Assembly: GCF_000744105.1 (NCBI RefSeq)
Contig: NZ_JQLH01000001.1
Location: forward strand, 3,286,001 to 3,350,000
DNA from: Maribacter forsetii DSM 18668
Lineage (GTDB): Bacteria; Bacteroidota; Bacteroidia; Flavobacteriales; Flavobacteriaceae
Length of the DNA stretch: 64,000 nt
Direction: 5' to 3'
This document shows positions 17,576 to 25,508 of the stretch, piece by piece. The notes under the pieces were generated by a model. It made no database searches and had not been told where the DNA came from. It saw nothing but the letters and a program-made list of their open reading frames with translations. Positions within the stretch are counted from its first letter, which is position 1. Each line of letters begins with the position of its first letter. Made by a program: the position numbers and the translations under genes.

Positions 17576-17917
17576 TTACTGAACTACCGCAGTAGAAATA
17601 TTCAATTCCGCCAAATCTGATGGCAATAAAACCGGTGATTTACCATCCTCTAATTTTGACAATACCAGATTTACTGTTTTTTGGGCATCTTCCTCAGACA
17701 CAAATTTTTGCTTGCCCGAAAAACCAGGTATATATTCTTGTAAAATCACAATCTTTTCTCCGCTCATTATCTGATAGCCAAAGCCATCATTTAGATTCAC
17801 TACCTGACCATGAAATTGTTGATTATTATCTGTTGTAATTTGATTATAAATAGAATAGCCAAGCCCAAGTGCCAAAAGTAGCACAATAATTATCGAGTAT
17901 TTTATAGTAGAACTCAT
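17576..17917 (-). CDS. DUF4907-type small anchored protein
   Basis: A 113-residue protein with one N-terminal membrane segment (IKYSIIIVLLLALGLGYSIY) and an external domain of about 85 residues containing FGYQIMSGEKIVILQEYIPG and the end region LPSDLAELNIS. I recall the family as DUF4907, found in Bacteroidota, but could not check it. An upstream Met ten codons earlier is rejected because that start would lie in a hairpin (17936-17959). The gene sits between a kelch lipoprotein and the LytS-type kinase. The context suggests a periplasmic accessory of the sensing system (inference). Confidence 0.65.
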   Translation of the reverse strand: MSSTIKYSIIIVLLLALGLGYSIYNQITTDNNQQFHGQVVNLNDGFGYQIMSGEKIVILQEYIPGFSGKQKFVSEEDAQKTVNLVLSKLEDGKSPVLLPSDLAELNISTAVVQ

Positions 17918-17935
17918 AAATAAATGTTTAAAAAT

Positions 17936-17959
17936 GGGCCAATCCACACAGATTGACCC
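17936..17959 (-). terminator. Terminator-like hairpin inside the kelch operon
   Basis: A 9-base stem (17936-17944 with 17951-17959, one G-U pair on the minus strand) and 6-base loop, followed on the minus strand by a run of five T. It lies between the kelch lipoprotein gene and the DUF4907 gene, so it can act as an attenuator that keeps the signalling genes at a lower level than the lipoprotein. Confidence 0.7.
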
Positions 17960-17991
17960 AAAAAATTAACAAATGCACTCACTATGAAAAA

Positions 17992-18984
17992 TTAATCTTC
18001 TTCTTCAAATTCATCAAGGGGAAAAAACTCATCTAAATCGTCTAAATATAAAGTACCCGTTCTACCCATACCAATAAAGGCACGTGTTCCATTAGAAAAT
18101 GCTATCGCATCTTGTCTCGTTGCCCCCTCAAAAGAAGTTTTTTGTTCCCATTCATCCGATACCGGATCATACTCCCAAACCGTATTGGTTGCTCCACCTA
18201 ACTCACCAGTTGCTATATAGCCGTAACCATCTAAAGTAAACCCAACGGCATTACTTCTTTGTATAGCGTAATCATCTTCTTCATCAAGATCCAGTTTTGA
18301 GGTCCAACTTTCAGTAGCAGGATCAAACACCCAAAAATCATCTAAGTAAACTCCATTAGAAATTCCAGTGCCTAAGTACACCAACCCGTCTATTGTAAAT
18401 GTTGTAGCAGATCTTCTCTTGTCTCCTCCAAAGCCAACTAACTCTGTCCAAGTATCATTTTCCGGATTATACTTCCAAAAATCTTTTCTGTCGTTCTCAC
18501 CATCATACCCCGTACCTATATATCCGGCTCCATTAACGCCAAAACCAACCGCACTTCTTCTTACAATAGGTAATGGTGCAATCTCCGTCCATGTATTGGA
18601 AGCTGCATTATAACTATAAAAATCGGCCAATTCATTGACACCATCATATCCTGAACCTATATATCCGGTTCCATCTACTTGAAAACCTACAGCAGCATTT
18701 CTAGCTGCTCCCGGAAAATCAGCTTTTTGAGACCAAAAATCTCCTTCCATGTCATACGCCCAAAAAGATGCCAAATAATCATCTCCATCGTATCCAACAC
18801 CCATATAACCCATGTTGTCGATTGTAAAACCAGACACACTACTTCTTGCGCTGCCATCAAAAACAGATCTATCTACAAAGTTTCCTAACTCGTCATCATC
18901 GTCATCACTTGAACAACTTGTAATTACCATGGCCAATAACGCCATACCAGTAATTTTGTACACATACGATTTTCTTTTATTCAT
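17992..18984 (-). CDS. Kelch-repeat lipoprotein
   Basis: A 330-residue lipoprotein: signal peptide, then the lipobox TSC and a run of acidic residues (SSDDDDDEL), which in Bacteroidota favours surface display. Six kelch-type repeats follow, each with a Gly-Tyr-x-Gly or related start and an aromatic-Trp end; good examples are GYIGSGYDGVNELADFYSY and GYIGTGYDGENDRKDFWKY. They should close a beta-propeller. The acidic C-terminus (DEFEEED) is unusual. It is the first gene of the run kelch, DUF4907, kinase, regulator, with its own promoter. Binding partner unknown; sugar or protein ligand is a guess. Confidence 0.85.
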   Translation of the reverse strand: MNKRKSYVYKITGMALLAMVITSCSSDDDDDELGNFVDRSVFDGSARSSVSGFTIDNMGYMGVGYDGDDYLASFWAYDMEGDFWSQKADFPGAARNAAVGFQVDGTGYIGSGYDGVNELADFYSYNAASNTWTEIAPLPIVRRSAVGFGVNGAGYIGTGYDGENDRKDFWKYNPENDTWTELVGFGGDKRRSATTFTIDGLVYLGTGISNGVYLDDFWVFDPATESWTSKLDLDEEDDYAIQRSNAVGFTLDGYGYIATGELGGATNTVWEYDPVSDEWEQKTSFEGATRQDAIAFSNGTRAFIGMGRTGTLYLDDLDEFFPLDEFEEED

Positions 18985-19018
18985 TACTTTTTGTTTTAAG
19001 GTTCTTTCTTTTCAAGAT

Positions 19019-19046
19019 CAAAGCTACTAGAGACCCTAGTGTTCAA
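19019..19046 (-). promoter_or_regulatory. Promoter of the kelch operon (TTG-N17-TAGCTTTG)
   Basis: On the minus strand a TTG (19044-19046) lies 17 bases before TAGCTTTG (19019-19026), a full match to the flavobacterial pattern. The -7 box ends 34 bases before the start codon. Confidence 0.65.
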
Positions 19047-19198
19047 AAAAACACAATAGATTAAGATTGGTTTTTAACATACCAATCCCCAGTTTTCATC
19101 TACGAACACAAACATTTCATTAATAGTTCAAATAATAGAGTTCATCCCTTAACATTTACGATTCGTCTATTCAGGTTTTTACAAACACGCTTGGTATT

Positions 19199-19206
19199 TA
19201 GTTTTG
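19199..19206 (+). promoter_or_regulatory. -7 box of the DUF4270 operon
   Basis: TAGTTTTG matches TAnnTTTG and lies 18 bases before the start codon. No clear -33 TTG was found. It is in the same 240-base divergent gap as the kelch promoter. Confidence 0.5.
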
Positions 19207-19224
19207 AGAAAAATTAATTTCTAA

Positions 19225-20565
19225 ATGAAGGTGTTATTAAACAAAGTACGTGCGCTCTACATCATTATAGTAGGCGGTTTCCTCACTATTGCTGTTCATT
19301 CTTGCAGCGATGATATTTATAATGATTCAGAGTTTGTTGCCGGTGAAACTTTCACTGACAGCAACATTCGCCTAATACTAATAGACACTTTAACGGTTAG
19401 TACGTCTACTATGAAGTTTGACAGCCTTGTTACATCAGAATCTACCAGAATACTAACAGGAAAATATATCGATGAAGTTTTTGGAACCGTAACCGCCTCT
19501 AGTTACATGCAATTTTTACCAGAAACCTATACCATAGATTCAGAAGCGGTATTTGACAGTTTAGTAATGGTCTTGGGCTATGACAATTATTATTACAATG
19601 ACACACTACAGAAAAACACCTTACATATTAAAAAAATAACCGAAAACCTTAATCCAGAAAGTGATGATTACTTCTACAATACAAGTAGTATAAGCTATGA
19701 CGAAGCTGACCTTGGGTTTTATGAATACATTCCTAGACCGTTGGCAGGTGATTCTATTACCATAAAGCTCGTAGATGATTTTGGAACAGATGTATTCTCT
19801 CAACTTCAAGAAAAGAACATTGTAAATTCTGACGAGTACCGAGATTACTTTAAAGGTATAGGCATTATACCTGACGAAACGGACAACGGTTCTATCATCG
19901 GTTTTTCAAAATCTTCGGAAAACACATACTTAAGACTGTATTACACTACAGATACCGAATATGAGTTCGAGCAAGATTATTTAGATGTGCAAATAAATGC
20001 TGCAACGACGCCTATCCCCTTCTTTAATAGAATTACAGCAGAAGACCCTATAACACCTTTACAAACGCTTACAGATAGTAAGGTAAATTTAGCCAGCTCG
20101 GATTCTGACAATAAAAGCTACATACAGTCTGGCGTAGGTATTGCCATGCGGGTACAATTTCCAAGTATATTAAGCCTGTATGATATACCTGGCAGCGGTA
20201 CTATTTTGGATGGCACTCTAAAAATTAAACCTGTAGCACAGTCTTACAATGACAATCTAAAACTAAGGGATACCCTTGCCGTCTATGTGGTTGACCAAAA
20301 CAATGAATTAACAGAAACCTTGTCTTCTACGTCTTACGCTATTCTTAACAGGGATAATCAAGAATTTAATGACATCTACTACGAAATATCATTAAGCTAT
20401 TATTTAGAGGAGCTACAACTGAGAGATAGAGATTTAGACGATGCATTAATTCTACTTCCTGTAGATTATAATTCTTCTGTTGATCGATTTATTATGAGTG
20501 GGAACGGAAATGGAGTAAACGAAACAATTTTAGAATTAACATACGGTATATACGATGAAGATTAA
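19225..20565 (+). CDS. DUF4270 family lipoprotein
   Basis: A 446-residue protein with a signal peptide and lipobox (VHSCSDD). Features of DUF4270: an early LIDTLTVSTSTMKFDS segment, GKYIDEVFGTVTASSYMQF, a FFNRITAEDP segment in the middle and a long beta-rich body, with a late SVDRFIMSGNGNG and final EXTYGIYD-type strand. The function of DUF4270 is unknown; members are surface or periplasmic lipoproteins. It is divergent from the kelch gene and overlaps the barrel gene by 11 bases. It is unrelated in sequence to the kelch protein, so the two are probably different parts of one envelope process (inference). Confidence 0.8.
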   Translation: MKVLLNKVRALYIIIVGGFLTIAVHSCSDDIYNDSEFVAGETFTDSNIRLILIDTLTVSTSTMKFDSLVTSESTRILTGKYIDEVFGTVTASSYMQFLPETYTIDSEAVFDSLVMVLGYDNYYYNDTLQKNTLHIKKITENLNPESDDYFYNTSSISYDEADLGFYEYIPRPLAGDSITIKLVDDFGTDVFSQLQEKNIVNSDEYRDYFKGIGIIPDETDNGSIIGFSKSSENTYLRLYYTTDTEYEFEQDYLDVQINAATTPIPFFNRITAEDPITPLQTLTDSKVNLASSDSDNKSYIQSGVGIAMRVQFPSILSLYDIPGSGTILDGTLKIKPVAQSYNDNLKLRDTLAVYVVDQNNELTETLSSTSYAILNRDNQEFNDIYYEISLSYYLEELQLRDRDLDDALILLPVDYNSSVDRFIMSGNGNGVNETILELTYGIYDED

Positions 20566-21805
20566 CCAAATAATATTTTTCACCATAGCAGCACTCTTAG
20601 CTTTTTACCAGTCTTCGGCACAATCTGAAGCTTTAACCAGCTCACCATATTCGCTTTACGGATTAGGAGTAATCAACCAAACCAGTATTGGTAAATTCAA
20701 TAGTTTAGGTTACAGCGGTATTGGCATAAAATCTCCTTATGAACTAAACAATCTAAATCCGGCAAATTATGCCTTAATACCTCAAAACTCTTTCTTGTAC
20801 GATATTGGAGTTACGGGCGAGTTTAATAGTTACAGTAATACTTCTTCAGCGGAAGAGAAATCAAATGTAAACTTTTCAAACCTAGCTTTCGGATTTAGAA
20901 TAATGGAAAATTTAGGCGCTGGTATTACCATGGTCCCTTATAGCGATGTTGGTTATTCAATACTTGGCGTAAGTAGCAATATTGAGGGATCAACAGATAC
21001 TTTTGAAAGTAACGTTACTGGATTGGGAGGCCTTAACGATATTAAACTTAATGTTGGTTATGCAATCATCCCAAAATTAAGATTAGGCTTAAGTGCTTCA
21101 TTTCTATTTGGAAGTATAGAAGAGACCGAATCTTTCATCTACAACTCATCTACATTTGAATCTATTGAGAAAACAAATTACAGCGGAGCAAGACTAGGGT
21201 TTGGTCTTCAATATGATGTTAATGACAAGATAACCATTGGTAGCACCGTACAATTACCTACAAGCTTAAACGGTAATCTAAAAAGGTCTGTAGACAAATC
21301 TATATCTGGAATAGATATTTCTGTTGAAGATGAGAGTTCTGATAATGTTTCTGATTTTAAACTACCTCTTGAAATGGGCTTTGGTCTTAGCATAAAACCT
21401 ATTGAAGAACTGACATTTAGTGCAGATTATAAGAAAAACTTTTGGACAGACACCAATCAATCTGAAAACATTGGCAGTTATGAAGACCAAGATATTTATG
21501 CCTTCGGACTGGAATTTATACAAGACCCTACCAGCTACAAATATGGTCAAAGAATTGCTTACAGATTAGGTTACAATTATGATAATGGTTACTTGGCTAT
21601 AGGCGATAATAAAGTGGAAGGTTACAACTTTACCGCAGGTATAGGTATACCAACAAGTAGAGGTACACACTCCATGATCAATCTTTCGTATAGTTATGGA
21701 TCTAAAGGACTTTTACAAAATGTATTGGTGAAAGAGAAATTTCATTTAGTAACCTTAAACTTGAGCTTAGAAGACATCTGGTTTGTAAAGAAAAAAGTGT
21801 ATTAA
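20555..21805 (+). CDS. Outer-membrane beta-barrel, FadL-like
   Basis: A 416-residue protein with a signal peptide (cut near FYQSSAQS) and the opening SSPYSLYGLGVINQTS, typical of a Bacteroidota outer-membrane family; LNPANYALIPQNS follows. About a dozen alternating strands with many Ser, Gly and aromatic residues are visible, e.g. GYAIIPKLRLGLSASFLFGS and RGTHSMINLSYSYGS, and the last residue is a Tyr in a VKKKVY end, close to the expected aromatic barrel end. It overlaps DUF4270 by 11 bases. Likely a transporter or assembly platform for the lipoprotein (inference). Confidence 0.8.
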   Translation: MKINQIIFFTIAALLAFYQSSAQSEALTSSPYSLYGLGVINQTSIGKFNSLGYSGIGIKSPYELNNLNPANYALIPQNSFLYDIGVTGEFNSYSNTSSAEEKSNVNFSNLAFGFRIMENLGAGITMVPYSDVGYSILGVSSNIEGSTDTFESNVTGLGGLNDIKLNVGYAIIPKLRLGLSASFLFGSIEETESFIYNSSTFESIEKTNYSGARLGFGLQYDVNDKITIGSTVQLPTSLNGNLKRSVDKSISGIDISVEDESSDNVSDFKLPLEMGFGLSIKPIEELTFSADYKKNFWTDTNQSENIGSYEDQDIYAFGLEFIQDPTSYKYGQRIAYRLGYNYDNGYLAIGDNKVEGYNFTAGIGIPTSRGTHSMINLSYSYGSKGLLQNVLVKEKFHLVTLNLSLEDIWFVKKKVY

Positions 21806-21914
21806 TTTAAGTACCATAACTAATAGTGATTAAAATAAAAATTGAAGTTAATTAAGATCTCCATTAGTAATTCATTTTTTTAGAACCCTAATAGGAACTG
21901 AAATTGTGGATATT

Positions 21915-21946
21915 AAAAAAAGCCCAGATGAATAATCTGGGCTTTT
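21915..21946 (+). terminator. Terminator after the barrel gene
   Basis: Stem AGCCCAGAT / ATCTGGGCT (21921-21929 with 21935-21943), 5-base loop, T run after it and A run before it. It would stop the DUF4270-barrel transcript 110 bases after the stop codon. Confidence 0.75.
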
Positions 21947-22192
21947 GTATTTAAGCTTGTTAAGCGCACATGAATTGAGTTTGGCACATATCAAACCCAA
22001 CCATCCATAGCTTTGGAAGCTTTTAGAATTTTGTTCACATCTACTTCTAGGAACCTAAATATATTAGTTATTTCCTAATTATAAATTGCAACTAACTTAT
22101 TGTTCCAAGCTTCTTATTTTCATCTTATTTCGCAATATAAATTGTTTTGTTAGGTATAATAGCGCTATCAAACTCCATAATCTTGAAAAACA

Positions 22193-22220
22193 AAAAGCCC
22201 GGATATGAATCCGGGCTTTT
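22193..22220 (-). terminator. Terminator of rpsA
   Basis: A 12-base perfect stem (22193-22204 with 22209-22220) and 4-base loop, with a T-rich end on the minus strand. It lies 38 bases past the rpsA stop. Confidence 0.85.
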
Positions 22221-22257
22221 ACTTATTATCCTTTTTCAAGGATATATACTAATGAAA

Positions 22258-24093
22258 TTACTTCTTCTTAGAATCAGCTTCCATTTTGTCTTTCAACGCT
22301 TGTAGTGCATCGTTAGCATCACCTAAAGTAGGCTTAGCTTCATCTGCGCTAGCTGCTTGTCTTTTGACAGCTGCTTTTACATTACGTTGCTCTTCCTCAC
22401 GGAAAATAGCAGTATGACTAGCTACTACACGTTTGAAGTCTTTATTGAACTCAATAATCTTGAATTCAGCTTCATCGCCTTTACCTAGTTTCTTACCATC
22501 TTCTTTCTCTAAATGACGTTGAGGAATGAATGCAGTAATATCTTCGTTAAATTCAATTGTTGCACCTTTATCAACTACATCAGAAATGGTTGCTGTATGA
22601 ACTGTACCCAAAGCGAATTCAGTTTCATATTTATCCCATGGGTTTTCTGTAGTCTGCTTATGACCTAAGCTTAATTTACGACCATCAACATCTAATTCCA
22701 ATACTTCAACTTCTAAAGTATCACCTACGTTAGTAAACTCAGATGGATGCTTGATTTTCTTAGTCCAAGAAAGATCAGAGATGTAAATTAAACCGTCAAT
22801 ACCTTCTTCTAGTTCAACGAAAACACCAAAGTTTGTAAAGTTTCTTACAATACCTTTATGCTTAGAACCTACAGGGTATTTAGTAGTAATATCAGTCCAA
22901 GGGTCCGGAGTCAATTGCTTGATACCAAGAGACATTTTACGATCTTCACGATCCAATGTCAATACAACTGCTTCAACCTCATCACCAACTTTTACGAAAT
23001 CTTGAGCTGAACGCAAGTGCGTAGACCAAGACATTTCAGAAACGTGGATAAGACCTTCAACACCTTCAACAACTTCAATGAATGCGCCGTAATCAGCTAT
23101 AACAACTACTTTACCTTTTACTTTATCACCAATCTTAATTTCATCAGACAATGCTTCCCAAGGGTGCTTCTCTAATTGCTTAAGACCTAATTGAATTCTA
23201 GATTTGTTTTCATCAAAATCAAGAATTACAACATTTAATTTCTGATCAAGCTCAACAACCTCGTTCGGGTGGTTGATTCTGCTCCAAGAAAGGTCAGTAA
23301 TGTGAACTAAACCATCAACACCACCAAGATCAATAAACACACCGTAAGAAGTAATGTTTTTAACAACACCTTCTAATACTTGTCCTTTTTCTAATTGGCT
23401 AATGATTTCTTTCTTCTGTTCTTCAATATCAGCTTCAATAAGCGCTTTATGAGAAACAACAACGTTCTTAAATTCGTGATTGATTTTCACAACCTTGAAT
23501 TCCATTGTTTTATTAACATACTGATCGTAATCACGAATAGGCTTAACATCTATTTGAGAACCTGGTAAGAAAGCTTCAATACCAAATACGTCAACGATCA
23601 TACCACCTTTAGTTCTGCACTTAACAAAACCACTAACGATTTCTTCTTTGTCATGAGCCGCGTTAACACGGTCCCAAGCCATAATAGTTCTCGCCTTTCT
23701 GTGAGATAATACTAATTGACCACTTTTATCCTCACGAATATCGATCAATACCTCTACTTTGTCTCCAACTTTTAAACCTGGGTTGTAACGAAATTCGTTT
23801 AACGAAATTACACCTTCAGATTTTGCGTTAATATCAATGATAGCTTCTCTATCAGTAATATAAACAACCTTACCTTCTACTACTTCCTCATCGGCAGTAT
23901 CTACGAAGTTTTCGGCAACTAATTCTTCAAATTCCTTTAATTTAGAATCATCAACACGCTCAATACCTTGCTCGTATTTTTCCCAGTTAAAGTTTTCTAA
24001 GAATTCTTTTGGATCTTGCTGTGGAGTTTCAACAGCTTGTTGTGTTGCTTCAGTAGTAGCTTCTACCTCTGCGTTTGTTTTTTCTTCAGCCAT
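22258..24093 (-). CDS. rpsA: 30S ribosomal protein S1
   Basis: A 611-residue protein with six S1 (OB-fold) repeats, at about residues 52-120, 150-218, 235-305, 325-393, 410-478 and 497-565. The central repeats show the standard GxVxxxxxxGxFVxL pattern, such as ITSYGVFIDLGGVDGLVHI and FTNFGVFVELEEGIDGLIYI. The N-terminus is acidic and Glu/Ala rich. S1 binds mRNA at the small subunit and helps unfold it, which is important where Shine-Dalgarno sites are weak, as in Bacteroidota. Promoter and terminator are both clear, so it is monocistronic. The last 45 residues are Lys/Ala rich and low complexity. Confidence 0.96.
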   Translation of the reverse strand: MAEEKTNAEVEATTEATQQAVETPQQDPKEFLENFNWEKYEQGIERVDDSKLKEFEELVAENFVDTADEEVVEGKVVYITDREAIIDINAKSEGVISLNEFRYNPGLKVGDKVEVLIDIREDKSGQLVLSHRKARTIMAWDRVNAAHDKEEIVSGFVKCRTKGGMIVDVFGIEAFLPGSQIDVKPIRDYDQYVNKTMEFKVVKINHEFKNVVVSHKALIEADIEEQKKEIISQLEKGQVLEGVVKNITSYGVFIDLGGVDGLVHITDLSWSRINHPNEVVELDQKLNVVILDFDENKSRIQLGLKQLEKHPWEALSDEIKIGDKVKGKVVVIADYGAFIEVVEGVEGLIHVSEMSWSTHLRSAQDFVKVGDEVEAVVLTLDREDRKMSLGIKQLTPDPWTDITTKYPVGSKHKGIVRNFTNFGVFVELEEGIDGLIYISDLSWTKKIKHPSEFTNVGDTLEVEVLELDVDGRKLSLGHKQTTENPWDKYETEFALGTVHTATISDVVDKGATIEFNEDITAFIPQRHLEKEDGKKLGKGDEAEFKIIEFNKDFKRVVASHTAIFREEEQRNVKAAVKRQAASADEAKPTLGDANDALQALKDKMEADSKKK

Positions 24094-24211
24094 TTGCTGA
24101 TTAATAATTTGTATTCCATAACCTCATCAAGACTTAGGCAACAACTATGAAAGTAGTTATATTTATTTATCTAATCCCTTTTTCTCTTGACTTCCTTGCA
24201 AAAAAGGTGTG

Positions 24212-24242
24212 CAAAAATAATCATTTTATTTAAATTAGACAA
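24212..24242 (-). promoter_or_regulatory. Promoter of rpsA (TTG-N20-TATTTTTG)
   Basis: On the minus strand a TTG (24240-24242) is followed after 20 bases by TATTTTTG (24212-24219). The leader would be about 110 bases and contains a short inverted repeat (AACTA ... TAGTT at 24141-24157), possibly relevant to S1 self-control (speculative). Confidence 0.7.
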
Positions 24243-24354
24243 CAGAACTACTTATTACACGTTCATTTATGGATTATGGCATGATTTTAGAGTTATGCAT
24301 CTTAAATATGCTTATCTTAGAAGTATTATAATAACCATTAAAAAAAGTAAATTT

Positions 24355-24735
24355 ATGAGTGTTAAGGCAAAATATCAAGGTGTATTGGATCTTGGTGAGC
24401 AATTAGGTATAAAAGACGGTAATGTAACTGTTGAAGGTGATGTTCTTAAAATAAAAGGACAAGCAAAAACGCCTTATGAAAAAGACCTTATGTGGGATAA
24501 AATTAAGCAACTAGGTGGTGAAAGCCCTTCTGACATTAAAGCTAATATCTCAGTTGAAGATGATTCTGTATATCACAGACACGTTGTTAAAGGTGGTGAA
24601 TCTTTAAGTAAAATAGCAAAGCACTACTACGGTGATGCTATGCAATACAAAGCTATATTTGAAGCGAACACTGGTATCTTAAAAAGCCCAGATGTCATTC
24701 ATCCAGATCAAGTATTGGTTATACCAAACAAATAG
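24355..24735 (+). CDS. LysM domain protein, YgaU-like
   Basis: A 126-residue cytoplasmic-type protein with a BON-like N-terminal half (VKAKYQGVLDLGEQLGIKDG to about 60) and a C-terminal LysM domain (YHRHVVKGGESLSKIAKHYYG, ending HPDQVLVIPNK). LysM binds peptidoglycan or similar polymers; in YgaU-type proteins (Kbp) the same layout binds potassium. No signal peptide is visible. An upstream start 56 codons earlier is open but gives an unlikely N-terminus that crosses the rpsA promoter, so the ATG giving MSVKAKYQ is used. It is followed by a strong terminator shared with cmk. Confidence 0.85.
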   Translation: MSVKAKYQGVLDLGEQLGIKDGNVTVEGDVLKIKGQAKTPYEKDLMWDKIKQLGGESPSDIKANISVEDDSVYHRHVVKGGESLSKIAKHYYGDAMQYKAIFEANTGILKSPDVIHPDQVLVIPNK

Positions 24736-24753
24736 AATTGATACTATATAAAT

Positions 24754-24785
24754 AAAAAGAGGTTAGCAATGCTAACCTCTTTTTT
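24754..24785. terminator. Bidirectional terminator between LysM gene and cmk
   Basis: A 10-base stem (24758-24767 with 24771-24780), 3-base loop, with A run before and T run after. It serves the LysM gene and, on the minus strand, cmk, whose stop codon starts at 24785. Confidence 0.85.
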
Positions 24786-25480
24786 TATGCTTGCTTCTCA
24801 ATAACCCGAAGCGAATGTTCATAGATTCTTTGAAACTGGTCTTCCAACCCTAAATCACTATTATCAAACTCAATAGCATCTTCTGCCCTTTTTAAAGGTG
24901 AAATTGCACGGTTACTATCTATATAATCTCTTTTTTGAACATTTTCAAGAATATCTGAATACTCCACATCTTCTCCCCTATCCAGCAATTCTTTATATCT
25001 TCTTACCGCTCTCTTTTCTGGTGAAGCCGTCATGAAAATTTTAAGTTCCGCATCAGGGAATACAACGGTACCAATATCCCTACCATCCATAACTATACCT
25101 TTATCTACACCCATTGCCTGTTGCATGGCAACCAACTTCTCGCGTACAGCTTTTATAACAGAAACCGGACTAACATTCTTGGATACCGGCATGGTTCTAA
25201 TTTCTTTCTCTACATTTTCACCATTCAAATACATTTCGGCAAAACCTAAATCCGAATTAAAAATAAAATTCAGTTCAATATCACCTAAGGATTTCACCAA
25301 TGCATCTTCATCTACTTTACCTGCATCTATAAAACCTGACTTCATAGCAAATAATGTAACCGCACGGTACATAGCACCTGTATCTACGTATACATATTCT
25401 AACTTTTTAGCTAGTTGTTTAGCCAAAGTGCTCTTTCCCGTAGAAGAGAATCCGTCTATTGCAATGGTGATTTTTTTCAT
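24785..25480 (-). CDS. cmk: Cytidylate kinase
   Basis: A 231-residue nucleoside monophosphate kinase. The P-loop reads IAIDGFSSTGKSTLAKQLAKK (about 5-25), followed by VDTGAMYRAVTLFA, and the nucleotide-binding IVMDGRDIGTVVFPDAE near 124-140 is diagnostic of CMP kinase. The longer reading frame would add 26 residues of no homology; the start used gives MKKITIAIDG as in relatives. It begins 28 bases after lon stop on the same strand. A TATTTTTG box sits 5 bases upstream of the start, see findings. It converts CMP and dCMP to the diphosphates. Confidence 0.95.
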   Translation of the reverse strand: MKKITIAIDGFSSTGKSTLAKQLAKKLEYVYVDTGAMYRAVTLFAMKSGFIDAGKVDEDALVKSLGDIELNFIFNSDLGFAEMYLNGENVEKEIRTMPVSKNVSPVSVIKAVREKLVAMQQAMGVDKGIVMDGRDIGTVVFPDAELKIFMTASPEKRAVRRYKELLDRGEDVEYSDILENVQKRDYIDSNRAISPLKRAEDAIEFDNSDLGLEDQFQRIYEHSLRVIEKQA

Positions 25481-25508
25481 TGTATCAAAAATATAAAGAA
25501 AAGCTAGA

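Larger units (their letters stand above)
21806..22257. other. 452-base gap with two facing terminators and no gene
   Basis: The gap holds the terminator of the barrel gene (21915-21946) and that of rpsA (22193-22220). Between them lie about 245 bases with no ORF of note and no promoter I trust. The rest is AT-rich. A small RNA in the middle cannot be excluded. Confidence 0.5.

Noticed and set aside
24187..24354. N-terminal extension of the LysM protein
   Set aside because: The extension crosses the rpsA promoter and is not protein-like; the ATG at 24355 fits the family.
25032..25496. 154-residue ORF opposite cmk
   Set aside because: Shadow of cmk on the other strand; low-complexity Ser/Thr/Ile content and no domain.
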